Shown: one piece after another, positions 6,225-13,875 of the stretch
How the letters are laid out: each line of letters opens with the position of its first letter
How positions within the stretch are numbered: position 1 is the stretch's first letter
DNA from: an uncultured Bacteriovorax sp.
Lineage (GTDB): Bacteria > Bdellovibrionota > Bacteriovoracia > Bacteriovoracales > Bacteriovoracaceae
Direction: 5' to 3'
DNA length: 15,840 nt
Assembly: GCA_946482295.1 (NCBI GenBank)
Contig: CAMLRB010000069.1
Coordinates: 1 to 15,840 of the forward strand
Made by a program: the position numbers and the translations under genes
Notes under the pieces: generated by a model
What the model was told of the DNA's origin: nothing
Databases searched by the model: none
What the model saw: only the letters and a program-made list of their open reading frames with translations

Positions 6225-7255
6225 AATTTAATAACGTAGTCATTGAATCAATGGCCTACGATTTATCAGAGACCATCGTGACATCTGATCACATTGAAAA
6301 ACGTCTCGCACCTTTATATGAAAGACTAAAACTTCCCGAAGGACGTTTGGAACTCATGACGGGAATTCAGGCCCGTCGCATGTGGACTCCTGGAACAAAA
6401 CCTTCAGATCTTTCGACAAATGCTGCCAAAAAAGCATTAGCAAAATCTGCTGTAAAAAAAGACGATATCGATCTACTTATTCACGCCTCTGTCTGTCGTG
6501 ATTTTTTAGAGCCAGCAACAGCATCTGTCGTTCATGCTAATTTAGGTCTGTCTCGTTCAGCGATGATTTTCGATCTCTCCAACGCTTGCCTCGGGGTCAT
6601 CAACGCAATGGTCGTTGCCGCTCAAATGATTGAATCAGGAATGATTAAAAATGCATTGATTGTCTCCGGCGAAAATGGCGGGCCTCTGCTGGAAAACACA
6701 GTTAATGAACTATTAACGAACCCTTCTATTGATAGAAAGAATATTAAAAAATATATCGCCAATTTAACGATTGGATCAGCGGCCACGGCCATTGTTTTAA
6801 CGAGTAAATCACAAGCACCTCATAAGCCGCAACTATTAGGTGGAGCTGTTGAAACAGACTCTTCGGCCAATCATCTTTGTCGAGGAGATGGAAACACTCA
6901 TTCACTCGTCATGGAAACAGATTCTGAAGAACTTTTAAAATATGGAATTGCTCTTGGACAATCGACCTGGCAAAAATGTCGAACTGAACTCGGATGGACT
7001 AATGCCGATGTTGATTTCGTCATGACCCACCAAGTGGGATCAGCTCACGAAAAACTCTCGCTTGAATCACTAGAACTCACAACTATTAAAACATTTAAAA
7101 CATATCCCTTCTTGGGCAATACTGGATCAAGTGCTCTTCCTGTCACTATGATGATGGCAGATGAAAATGGTCTCTTGAAAAAAAATGATCATGTCGCACT
7201 TTTAGGAATTGGTTCAGGTCTCAGCTCAATTATGTTAGGAGTAAAATGGTCATGA
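6221..7255 (+). CDS. oleA: OleA: head-to-head acyl-CoA condensing thiolase-fold enzyme
   Basis: Catalyses non-decarboxylative Claisen condensation of two acyl thioesters to a 2-alkyl-3-keto acid, the first committed step of long-chain olefin synthesis. The 344-residue protein has the OleA rather than the FabH signature: Cys123 in SNACLGV, Glu97 in CRDFLEPATAS, His270 in THQVGSAH and Asn300 in LGNTGSSALP. The Cys-Glu spacing (26) and the His-Asn spacing (30) equal those of Xanthomonas OleA (C143/E117, H285/N315, from memory). Glu97 is the diagnostic residue that crosses the dimer interface and acts as base in OleA. The start is the ATG at 6221 with AAGGA about 7 bases upstream; longer in-frame starts from 6128 lie inside the flavoprotein gene. 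It overlaps oleB at its 3' end. Whether it accepts ACP- or CoA-bound chains here is open. Confidence 0.93.
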   Translation: MKFNNVVIESMAYDLSETIVTSDHIEKRLAPLYERLKLPEGRLELMTGIQARRMWTPGTKPSDLSTNAAKKALAKSAVKKDDIDLLIHASVCRDFLEPATASVVHANLGLSRSAMIFDLSNACLGVINAMVVAAQMIESGMIKNALIVSGENGGPLLENTVNELLTNPSIDRKNIKKYIANLTIGSAATAIVLTSKSQAPHKPQLLGGAVETDSSANHLCRGDGNTHSLVMETDSEELLKYGIALGQSTWQKCRTELGWTNADVDFVMTHQVGSAHEKLSLESLELTTIKTFKTYPFLGNTGSSALPVTMMMADENGLLKKNDHVALLGIGSGLSSIMLGVKWS

Positions 7256-8112
7256 TCCCTCAGGAACTTAAAAACGAATATCCCTTTGCTCCACACTATC
7301 ATCAAGTAGGAAAAGAAAAACTTCACTATGTAGATGAAGGACAAGGTGAAGTCATGCTCATGTTGCATGGAAATCCTACATGGTCATTTTTCTATCGTAA
7401 CGTGGCCAAACATTTTGCCAAAACTCATCGAGTGATTGTTCCCGATCATATGGGGTGCGGTCTTTCTGATAAACCTCAGGATTACGATTACACTCTCAAA
7501 AACCACATTGAGAATACGTTAAAATTAGTCGAAAAATTGGGACTAAAAGATATTACATTACTCGTTCACGACTGGGGCGGGGCCATTGGAATGGGTGTGG
7601 CGACGGCAAGACCTGAACTCATCAAAAGACTGGTCATCATGAACACAGCAGCTTTTCGATCGATGGAAATCCCGGCGAGAATTAATATTCTCCGCAATCC
7701 TGTTGGTGAATGGTTCATTCGTACGTTTAATGGATTTGCCGGTCCTGCCACGACGATGGCCGTGACAAAAAAATTATCACCGCTAGTGAAAAAAGGTTTC
7801 ACTCTTCCTTATGATAATTTCGAATCTAGAATTGCAACAGCTAAATTTGTTCGCGACATTCCGATGTCTCCAGAACATCCGACTTACAACACGCTTGCAA
7901 ATATTGAAGAAAAACTACCAACGCTAAAAGTTCCAACACTTCTTCTATGGGGTGAAAAGGATTTCTGCTTCACCATGAATTTTCAAAAGCGCTGGATGGA
8001 TTTTTTCCCTCACGCTCAAGTCGTGACCTATTCAGACGCCGGACACTACCTGCTTGAAGATAAAAAAACAGAAGTGATTTCAGAAATCGAACGCTTCATT
8101 AAATTGCTGTAA
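7246..8112 (+). CDS. oleB: OleB: beta-lactone decarboxylase (haloalkane-dehalogenase fold)
   Basis: Decarboxylates the cis-beta-lactone from OleC to a cis-olefin. The 288-residue alpha/beta hydrolase has HGNPTW around residues 41-46 (oxyanion and halide-pocket region), the nucleophile Asp109 in VHDWGG, an acid candidate Asp239 in WGEKDF and His267 in DAGHYLLED. Asp rather than Ser as nucleophile and the adjacent Trp110 are typical of haloalkane dehalogenases, to which OleB is closely related. Sequence alone would often call this a dehalogenase, and the oleA-oleC neighbourhood decides for OleB. The ATG at 7246 has AGGAG at 7237-7241 only 4 bases away. A second ATG at 7252, 10 bases from it and forming an ATGA with the oleA stop, is an equally good start giving 286 residues. 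Confidence 0.93.
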   Translation: MVMIPQELKNEYPFAPHYHQVGKEKLHYVDEGQGEVMLMLHGNPTWSFFYRNVAKHFAKTHRVIVPDHMGCGLSDKPQDYDYTLKNHIENTLKLVEKLGLKDITLLVHDWGGAIGMGVATARPELIKRLVIMNTAAFRSMEIPARINILRNPVGEWFIRTFNGFAGPATTMAVTKKLSPLVKKGFTLPYDNFESRIATAKFVRDIPMSPEHPTYNTLANIEEKLPTLKVPTLLLWGEKDFCFTMNFQKRWMDFFPHAQVVTYSDAGHYLLEDKKTEVISEIERFIKLL

Positions 8113-8121
8113 AGGTTTGAG

Positions 8122-9768
8122 ATGAATATCGCCCATCGCTTAACGGAAAATGCTAAAAAATTTCCTGAAAAAAAGGCCGTGCTTTTTCCCCACTTTGAAC
8201 CGAAAGAAAAAAAATATCACTACTCTTCATTAACATTTAAAGAGCTCGATATTCTCTCCAATAAATTCGCCAATGGTCTCGCCAATATGGGACTAAAAAA
8301 AGGCGATAAAACCTTGCTATTTTTAAGACCATCACTTGATTTCCCGGCCATGACATTTGCGCTCTTTAAATTGGGAGTTGTCCCTGTTTTCATTGATCCG
8401 GGGATGGGAAGAAAAAATCTTTTAAAATGTATTAAAGAATCTTCCCCTGTTGCTCTTATTGCTGAAAAAGAAGTCCATCTCATCAGCCGTTTTTTCCCAG
8501 GGACTTTTAAAAGTATTAAGTACAAAGTCACCAACGCAAAATGGGCCTTAGGAAAAACAAAAACATTAAATGCCCTTAAAAAAGAGAAGAAACTCTCCTT
8601 CACACCGAGTTCATTTGAAGATTCAGATACGGCCGCCATCCTTTTCACGTCGGGTGGAACGGGAACTCCTAAAGGAGTTGTTTATACTCACTCTATTTTC
8701 GACAAGCAGACAACACTTCTGCAGGAAATGTACAAACTAACTGAGAATGATATAGATCTGCCAGGTTTCCCACTGTTTTCGCTTTTTACCATTGCGATGG
8801 GAATGACCTCATGTATTCCTGATATGGATCCTAGTAAACCTGGTAAATCAGATCCGAAAAAACTTTATCAAAATATAGTGGATCAAAAACCTACTTTCGT
8901 TGCTGGAAGTCCCGCAATCTGGGAACGACTGGCCGATTATTGTTTGAACAAAAATCTCACTTTGCCATCGATAAAATATCTCGTGATGTTTGGTGCGCCT
9001 GTTTCCGTGGCCATTCATAAAAAATTTAAAATGCTTCTTCCCAACGGTACAACCTACACGCCTTATGGAGCAACTGAAGCTCTACCTGTGAGTAACATCA
9101 GCGGCGAATTTATTTTAAAAAATACGGCCCATCTGACAGAAAATGGAAAAGGTACATGCATAGGTTTTGTTGTCCCTGAAACGAAAGTTAAAATCATAGA
9201 AATTTCCGATAATGTCATTTCTTCAACAAAAGAAATGAAAGAAGTCCCTCCGATGCAAATTGGAGAAATCATCGTGCAAGGCCCAACAGTCACACGCGAA
9301 TATTTGGATCTTCCGGAAAAAACTCGTGAAGCCAAAATAGATGAAGATGGAAAAAAATTCTGGCACCGAATGGGAGATCTTGGATTTTTAGATAATGAAG
9401 GACAATTATGGTTTGTGGGAAGAAAGGCCCATCGAGTAGAAACGGCAGAGGGCCTCATGGTTCCCATTCCGTGTGAGGCCATTTTCAATAAACATCCGGC
9501 CGTGCGAAGATCTGCCCTTGTTGGCCTTGGTCCCTTGGGAAAACAAACTCCTGCTATCGTCATCGAACGAGTGGACGGCCAATACCTTTCGGGTAAAGAG
9601 CGTTCAATCTTTGAAAGTGAACTTCTTTCCATGGCCCGAAAAAATCCACTCACTGAAAACATTTCTCAAATTTATTTGAGTAAACATTTTCCTGTAGATG
9701 TTCGACACAATATCAAAATTGATCGTACAAAACTAAAAGAAGAAATTGAAAACCATGCAGAAAACTAA
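8122..9768 (+). CDS. oleC: OleC: beta-lactone synthetase (AMP-binding, ANL superfamily)
   Basis: Uses ATP to activate a 2-alkyl-3-hydroxy acid and close it to a beta-lactone. The 548-residue protein has the ANL core in order: the P-loop FTSGGTGTPKG at residues 175-185, the adenine-binding YGATEA at 315-320, HRMGDLGFLD at 415-424 with the ribose-binding Asp, the hinge FVGRKAHRVET, and the catalytic C-terminal Lys532 in HNIKIDR. No CoA- or ACP-transfer partner is needed because the substrate hydroxyl attacks internally. Without context this would be annotated as an acyl-CoA synthetase; its place between oleB and oleD identifies it. It starts 9 bases after oleB with an AAAGG site, and its last 14 bases overlap the oleD start. 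Confidence 0.93.
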   Translation: MNIAHRLTENAKKFPEKKAVLFPHFEPKEKKYHYSSLTFKELDILSNKFANGLANMGLKKGDKTLLFLRPSLDFPAMTFALFKLGVVPVFIDPGMGRKNLLKCIKESSPVALIAEKEVHLISRFFPGTFKSIKYKVTNAKWALGKTKTLNALKKEKKLSFTPSSFEDSDTAAILFTSGGTGTPKGVVYTHSIFDKQTTLLQEMYKLTENDIDLPGFPLFSLFTIAMGMTSCIPDMDPSKPGKSDPKKLYQNIVDQKPTFVAGSPAIWERLADYCLNKNLTLPSIKYLVMFGAPVSVAIHKKFKMLLPNGTTYTPYGATEALPVSNISGEFILKNTAHLTENGKGTCIGFVVPETKVKIIEISDNVISSTKEMKEVPPMQIGEIIVQGPTVTREYLDLPEKTREAKIDEDGKKFWHRMGDLGFLDNEGQLWFVGRKAHRVETAEGLMVPIPCEAIFNKHPAVRRSALVGLGPLGKQTPAIVIERVDGQYLSGKERSIFESELLSMARKNPLTENISQIYLSKHFPVDVRHNIKIDRTKLKEEIENHAEN

Positions 9769-10756
9769 AGTTCTCATTACAGGAGCCGGCGGATTTTTAG
9801 GCCAGTATATCGCACGTGATCTTTTGCAAAAAGGATACGACGTTACGAGTTTTTCACGAGGCCAATACCCTGAACTCGCAAGTCTTGGTGTGCATCAAAT
9901 ATCCGGCAATCTCAAAAATGCCGAAGATGTTTTCCGTGCCACTCAAGGCATGGATGCTATTGTTCACACAGCTTCACTCGTGGGAATGGGAAATTGTTAT
10001 CAAGATTTTTTTGAAACAAACGTTCTTGGAACACGCAATATTTTAGAGGCCTGTAAAAAAAATAATATTAAAAAGCTCATTTATACGAGCACTCCAAGTG
10101 TGGCCTTTGGTGAGAGTAGTTTATGTGGAGTCGATGAATCAATTGGCTATCCCTCACGCCATCTCAGTCATTACGCTTCAACTAAGGCGCAAGCGGAAAA
10201 GGAAGTTCTCGCAAAGAATAGCAACGACCTTTCAACTGTGGCCATTCGCCCTCACCTCATTTATGGACCCGGTGATAAAAACCTCATTCCTCGAGTCGTT
10301 GATGCTGCCAAAAAAGGACGCATCAAAATAATTGGTGATGGAAACAATCTCGTTGATGTTTCGTATGTTGAAAATGTCTCTGCGGTTCATGTTAGGGCGC
10401 TGGAAAACTTAGGACCGCAATCATCGATTGCTGGAAAGGCCTATTTTTTTGGACAAGGCCCGATTAAATTGTGGGACTTCACTAATGAAATATTAAAGCG
10501 TGAAGGTCTTCCACCGCTAAAAAAGAAAATACCTCTTAAGGTCGCTTATGGTGTGGGATGGATAATTGAAAAGATCTCTCAGGCACTTTCACTTTTTGGC
10601 GTTAAAGTCGAAAATCCCCCTATGACGAGATTTATCGCTCTTCAGTTGGGATCATCTCACTATTTCAGCCACAAACAGCTGGAACAGGATTTAGGAACGT
10701 TTAAACTCATTAGTATTGAAGAAGGTTTGAACAGACTCTATCGATCAAAAAATTAG
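9755..10756 (+). CDS. oleD: OleD: NADPH-dependent 2-alkyl-3-ketoalkanoate reductase (extended SDR)
   Basis: Reduces the beta-keto acid made by OleA to the 2-alkyl-3-hydroxy acid that OleC cyclises. The 333-residue extended short-chain dehydrogenase shows the nucleotide-binding GAGGFLG at residues 10-16, an Arg at the end of strand 2 (SFSRGQ) consistent with NADPH, the Thr-Ser stretch of YTSTPS and the catalytic pair Tyr140/Lys144 in YASTK. It resembles 3-beta-hydroxysteroid dehydrogenases, the usual mis-annotation of OleD. I use the ATG at 9755; a TTG at 9746 in the same frame would add three residues. It is the last gene of the operon and overlaps the end of the oppositely oriented secreted-protein gene by 4 bases, with no visible terminator hairpin between them. 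Confidence 0.92.
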   Translation: MQKTKVLITGAGGFLGQYIARDLLQKGYDVTSFSRGQYPELASLGVHQISGNLKNAEDVFRATQGMDAIVHTASLVGMGNCYQDFFETNVLGTRNILEACKKNNIKKLIYTSTPSVAFGESSLCGVDESIGYPSRHLSHYASTKAQAEKEVLAKNSNDLSTVAIRPHLIYGPGDKNLIPRVVDAAKKGRIKIIGDGNNLVDVSYVENVSAVHVRALENLGPQSSIAGKAYFFGQGPIKLWDFTNEILKREGLPPLKKKIPLKVAYGVGWIIEKISQALSLFGVKVENPPMTRFIALQLGSSHYFSHKQLEQDLGTFKLISIEEGLNRLYRSKN

Positions 10757-12885
10757 TTTTCGTCTACTACGCTTGAAGGTGCTCGGAGATTTTCAACACG
10801 CATGTAGTGATCGACGGCCCCAAACCCTTTAAACGCCCCTTCATGGAAACTCGTCGTAAATGCAAATCCTGCTTCAGTCACGGCATCAAAACTTCCATAG
10901 AAGAAAACATTTGAAAGTCCAAAAATATTAAAATAGTGAACTTTACTGTTACAGTTTTGGGCAAGATTATTTGTGAAGTTTTTTAGCGGCCAAAGTGGAA
11001 TCGCTGTCCACTCCTCAGGTGCTTTTTCAGTCAAATCACCTAAACAGTTTTTCAAGAAAGCACGTTTTTTAGAGGCAGAAAAAATATACTTTAATGATTT
11101 TTTCTCACACGTTTCAATATCTTTGGCCGATACGCGATCATGACTTAAGTCTTTTAAGTAATCAATGTAATCGTTTTGTAATGAACGACGACAATTATCG
11201 AAGAGATTTCTAAAATTTATAAAACCTTTTTTGGGCTGCTCATCACACACACCATCGAGTGAATCAAAAACACTACCCACACTTAGCTTATTCAAGTAAC
11301 GAATACCTGCAACGTTAATTTGATATTTCCCGCTCACGTGATAAGGGGCACGTAGCTGATCATTTTCGATCATACTAATCGCAAGTGGGTTTACACCACT
11401 CATTCGCTCAAGGATAAATTTCGCTCGTTCACGATATTTTTTTCCCAATACGCCTTTTGTTTTCTGTGTTCTGTAATCTACAGTGAATGTCAGTGATAAT
11501 TTTTGATCATTTGAACTGGCGCTCTTAATATCGACGTCATCACGGGCGTCGAGAAGATTTCGTTCACTCTCATATTCGAGAGCGACTTTTTTTGTTTCAC
11601 TAGCAAGTTTTGTGGCCCCTAAATCCACATCCATCAACTTATAAAGGAAACTGGTAAAAAGTCGTGAGAGTGCATCTTCCGTGTACTTCATTTTTTCAAA
11701 ATAATGTTTAAAGAAGTTTTTTACTTTTCCTTCTTTTGTAATTTCAATCTGCTGAGTTTTGGCAGTTTTCTGACCACCTAGAAGAAGAAAGTTATAACGG
11801 TGGTTAATTGTCTGCGACTTCTTTTTTTCTTCACTGATGATATAGGGTGCAAGAATATCCAAATCCCCTTCACGATTTTTGAGCAACTGTTGAAGTTCCA
11901 TTGCCACTGGGTCTTGAAGTGACATTTCGCTAATGTCACGATTCTTCAAGTTGAGAAAAATTTTATAACTGCTTTCAAGTTCATAACTAAAATCGTATGA
12001 GAGCAAAGTCATCTTCAGGATTTTTAAAAAATCAGCCTGTACACGAAGAGCAATTCCAGCTGTCGCCAGTTTTGTTTTTTCGAAGTTTAATCTCAGTATG
12101 TTTTGATCAGGGTCTGAGACAATTTCCAATCTCGTTAGCTTTTCAAACTTAGCAAGAACTCCGGCCGCTCCCGTAACACCTGTGTAGAGCGGAGCACTCA
12201 CAAGACCTCCGGCCTTAAAACTTAACGAGTCTTCTTTGAAAATCATTTCATTCGGAGACATTTGCTTGAGGTGATTTAATCCAAGAGACATGAAGGGCAT
12301 GAAGAGTTTTTCAAAATGTCTCATCAGACCTTCTTCATACGATTCTGCAAAGTGAATCCAAGTAAACTTACGATTAAATACAATCCCTGCGAAGGCCGCT
12401 AAATTTTCCTGACTCATGTCGATGACTTGCTGGTCACGCAAGCTTCCCATAATTTTTGAAGCATCAATGCTCACAGTAAACGTATCTGTTACAATCCATC
12501 GAGTGTCATGGTCGAACTGAGGTTCAAGTTTTCTTTCAATTGAAACACCGAAGTCAGCAAACGGACGTCGATACATGAAACCAACACTATTTAAGCCACC
12601 TGTGACAGTGAGGCGATTATTTAAAACACGCTGAGCTTCACGTTTTCCAATGTTTTCGTACTCGTGATTAAATTCGTTGAAAATTTGTTGGTAGAGATTA
12701 TTTTGATTAATACCTGAACTAATGGGGTCAACGCTGTTTCCAGAATCAACATCGTAGGCCTTTTCCAGTTTCTCAGCGTCCGTGACAGATAAATACGTAA
12801 ACTCTTCCGCACGAACAACTCCAGACAGTCCGATCAACATGATCAGAACGCAAACGATTTGTCTGTAGAGTGAACGATTAGTCAT
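10753..12885 (-). CDS. Large secreted protein of unknown function
   Basis: This 710-residue protein starts with a signal peptide (Arg near the start, core IVCVLIMLIGLSGVV, cleavage probably after VRA before EEFTY). I chose the ATG at 12883-12885 because it yields that signal peptide and has GGGGA about 9 bases upstream. The longer frame, up to 13041, runs through the divergent promoter region and would bury the signal. No other hydrophobic segment is long enough for a membrane span, so the protein is probably periplasmic or outer-membrane associated. The body is a mix of strands and charged helices with no motif I recognise. It has no Cys until about the last 150 residues, which contain five (GVCDEQ, DNCRRS, ETCEKK, KNCLGD, QNCNSK), suggesting a disulfide-bonded C-terminal domain. 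It separates the ole operon from the FabG-FabZ-FabI genes. Confidence 0.8.
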   Translation of the reverse strand: MTNRSLYRQIVCVLIMLIGLSGVVRAEEFTYLSVTDAEKLEKAYDVDSGNSVDPISSGINQNNLYQQIFNEFNHEYENIGKREAQRVLNNRLTVTGGLNSVGFMYRRPFADFGVSIERKLEPQFDHDTRWIVTDTFTVSIDASKIMGSLRDQQVIDMSQENLAAFAGIVFNRKFTWIHFAESYEEGLMRHFEKLFMPFMSLGLNHLKQMSPNEMIFKEDSLSFKAGGLVSAPLYTGVTGAAGVLAKFEKLTRLEIVSDPDQNILRLNFEKTKLATAGIALRVQADFLKILKMTLLSYDFSYELESSYKIFLNLKNRDISEMSLQDPVAMELQQLLKNREGDLDILAPYIISEEKKKSQTINHRYNFLLLGGQKTAKTQQIEITKEGKVKNFFKHYFEKMKYTEDALSRLFTSFLYKLMDVDLGATKLASETKKVALEYESERNLLDARDDVDIKSASSNDQKLSLTFTVDYRTQKTKGVLGKKYRERAKFILERMSGVNPLAISMIENDQLRAPYHVSGKYQINVAGIRYLNKLSVGSVFDSLDGVCDEQPKKGFINFRNLFDNCRRSLQNDYIDYLKDLSHDRVSAKDIETCEKKSLKYIFSASKKRAFLKNCLGDLTEKAPEEWTAIPLWPLKNFTNNLAQNCNSKVHYFNIFGLSNVFFYGSFDAVTEAGFAFTTSFHEGAFKGFGAVDHYMRVENLRAPSSVVDEN

Positions 12886-12919
12886 GGCTTGATTTCCCCA
12901 AGGCCCATTGTATAAGGGC

Positions 12920-12947
12920 TTATCGGACCACCCTAGGGCAAACTTGA
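12920..12947 (-). promoter_or_regulatory. Possible flagellar-type (sigma28-like) promoter of the secreted-protein gene
   Basis: Read on the minus strand, TCAAGTTT (complement of 12940-12947) is followed after 12 bases by TCCGATAA (complement of 12920-12927). The sigma28 consensus is TAAAGTTT-N11-GCCGATAA, so each box has one mismatch and the spacing is one base longer. The start codon is about 35 bases downstream of the -10, a suitable distance. The spacer contains the palindrome CCCTAGGG. Confidence 0.4.
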
Positions 12948-12986
12948 TCGTTTTGGTTTCCCTTACTTGGCGAAGTGTCCCTAGGG
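12931..12986. repeat. Pair of identical CCCTAGGG palindromes in a divergent promoter region
   Basis: CCCTAGGG occurs at 12931-12938 and again at 12979-12986, centres 48 bases apart, between two divergently transcribed genes. The first copy lies in the spacer of the sigma28-like promoter. An 8-base perfect palindrome containing CTAG is expected only rarely in a genome of this composition, so the pair may be paired operator sites. A 7-base inverted repeat, CTTGGCG (12966-12972) and CGCCAAG (13016-13022), encloses the second copy. Confidence 0.45.
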
Positions 12987-13053
12987 AAAAACTGCCAATT
13001 AAATTCCCCAATGAGCGCCAAGCTGTTAAAATACCAATCACGAGGGAGAATGT

Positions 13054-13875
13054 ATGAAAGGGATTCGACTTAAAATAATGCTTTTAACAGCACTCATGCT
13101 GACACTTTGTAGTGGTCTCCTATTTTATCGCAGCCTTTACATGTTCGATGGACCAAAAACAGTTCAAAAACTCGACTTCGAAGAACTCCGCAGCCTCGAT
13201 CTGCAATTAAACGCGAGTGCCTACTATCTTCGTAAAAATATCAATGCAGACACGAGTGATCTGAAGGCCCAGGCCCAAAGAATTCAAGAACTCCTTATCA
13301 TTTTAAAAGACATGAACATAACCTCTCCTGACATGAGCGAGAGTATTAAAACAGTTCAAGGCCATTTCAAAACAAAAGAAAAAAAGATTGAGAACTTCAT
13401 TCGCGCCCATGCGGAACTCAGAACAAATGTGAACCAATTCGTTTCTCGATACAACGAACTCGTAAAAAATAAAATTACATTTTCATTGGATAAAAATGAT
13501 AAACGCGATTTTTTTCGCGAATGTTTAACGGACGTCTACATGTACTTGAGTTTTTCTTCCAAAGAAAATGAAGGACGAATACTTGAAGATTTAAAAATTA
13601 TGGGCCAGGTGATCAACTATGCAGAAGCCCCTAATCCAATTATTCAAAGTTACTACTCAGCAATAGAAAGCATTTTAAAAAGTGCCAAAACAACTGATCA
13701 ACTCATTGAAGATTTTCATCAAAATGGAATTACAAATGAAATGAATTTGATTGCAAAATCCTATCACGAAGATAGTTTGAATCGTGAAAAAGACAATGAG
13801 ACTTTTGTAAAATTAATATTTGCTGCCTTCGTTTTTTATCTGATCGCCATGACAATAATCATTCGAAAAAACTAA
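13054..13875 (+). CDS. Two-TM periplasmic sensor-like protein (DAHL-like domain) without output domain
   Basis: A 273-residue protein with an N-terminal membrane segment at about residues 8-26 (IMLLTALMLTLCSGLLFY), a long helical periplasmic region at about 30-247, and a second membrane segment at about 249-268 (LIFAAFVFYLIAMTIII), ending after RKN. The periplasmic part, beginning LDFEELRSLDLQLNASAYYLRK and rich in amphipathic helices, resembles the all-helical (DAHL-type) ligand-binding domains that precede histidine kinases or diguanylate cyclases. Here the protein stops immediately after TM2, with no HAMP, kinase or cyclase. The next gene overlaps by 4 bases on the other strand, so nothing further could be encoded. 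It may act through a partner protein, or be a relic that has kept its sensing half. The start has GAGGGAGA upstream. Confidence 0.7.
   Translation: MKGIRLKIMLLTALMLTLCSGLLFYRSLYMFDGPKTVQKLDFEELRSLDLQLNASAYYLRKNINADTSDLKAQAQRIQELLIILKDMNITSPDMSESIKTVQGHFKTKEKKIENFIRAHAELRTNVNQFVSRYNELVKNKITFSLDKNDKRDFFRECLTDVYMYLSFSSKENEGRILEDLKIMGQVINYAEAPNPIIQSYYSAIESILKSAKTTDQLIEDFHQNGITNEMNLIAKSYHEDSLNREKDNETFVKLIFAAFVFYLIAMTIIIRKN

Noticed and set aside
6221..7255. FabH (KAS III) as the function of the thiolase-fold enzyme
   Set aside because: The Glu97 motif, with the same spacing to the catalytic Cys as in OleA, together with the oleB, oleC and oleD neighbours, identifies OleA.
7246..8112. Haloalkane dehalogenase as the function of the hydrolase
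   Set aside because: The fold and the Asp-nucleophile motif would allow it, but the gene lies between oleA and oleC and the OleB family is a known sister group acting on beta-lactones.
8220..8648. Minus-strand open frame of 142 codons inside oleC
   Set aside because: An antisense shadow of the N-terminal part of oleC, with no ribosome site and no family pattern.
9063..9662. Long minus-strand open frame of 199 codons inside oleC
   Set aside because: It has no recognisable motif, lies completely within a strongly supported AMP-binding enzyme gene, and has Ser/Arg-rich low-complexity content typical of an antisense shadow frame.
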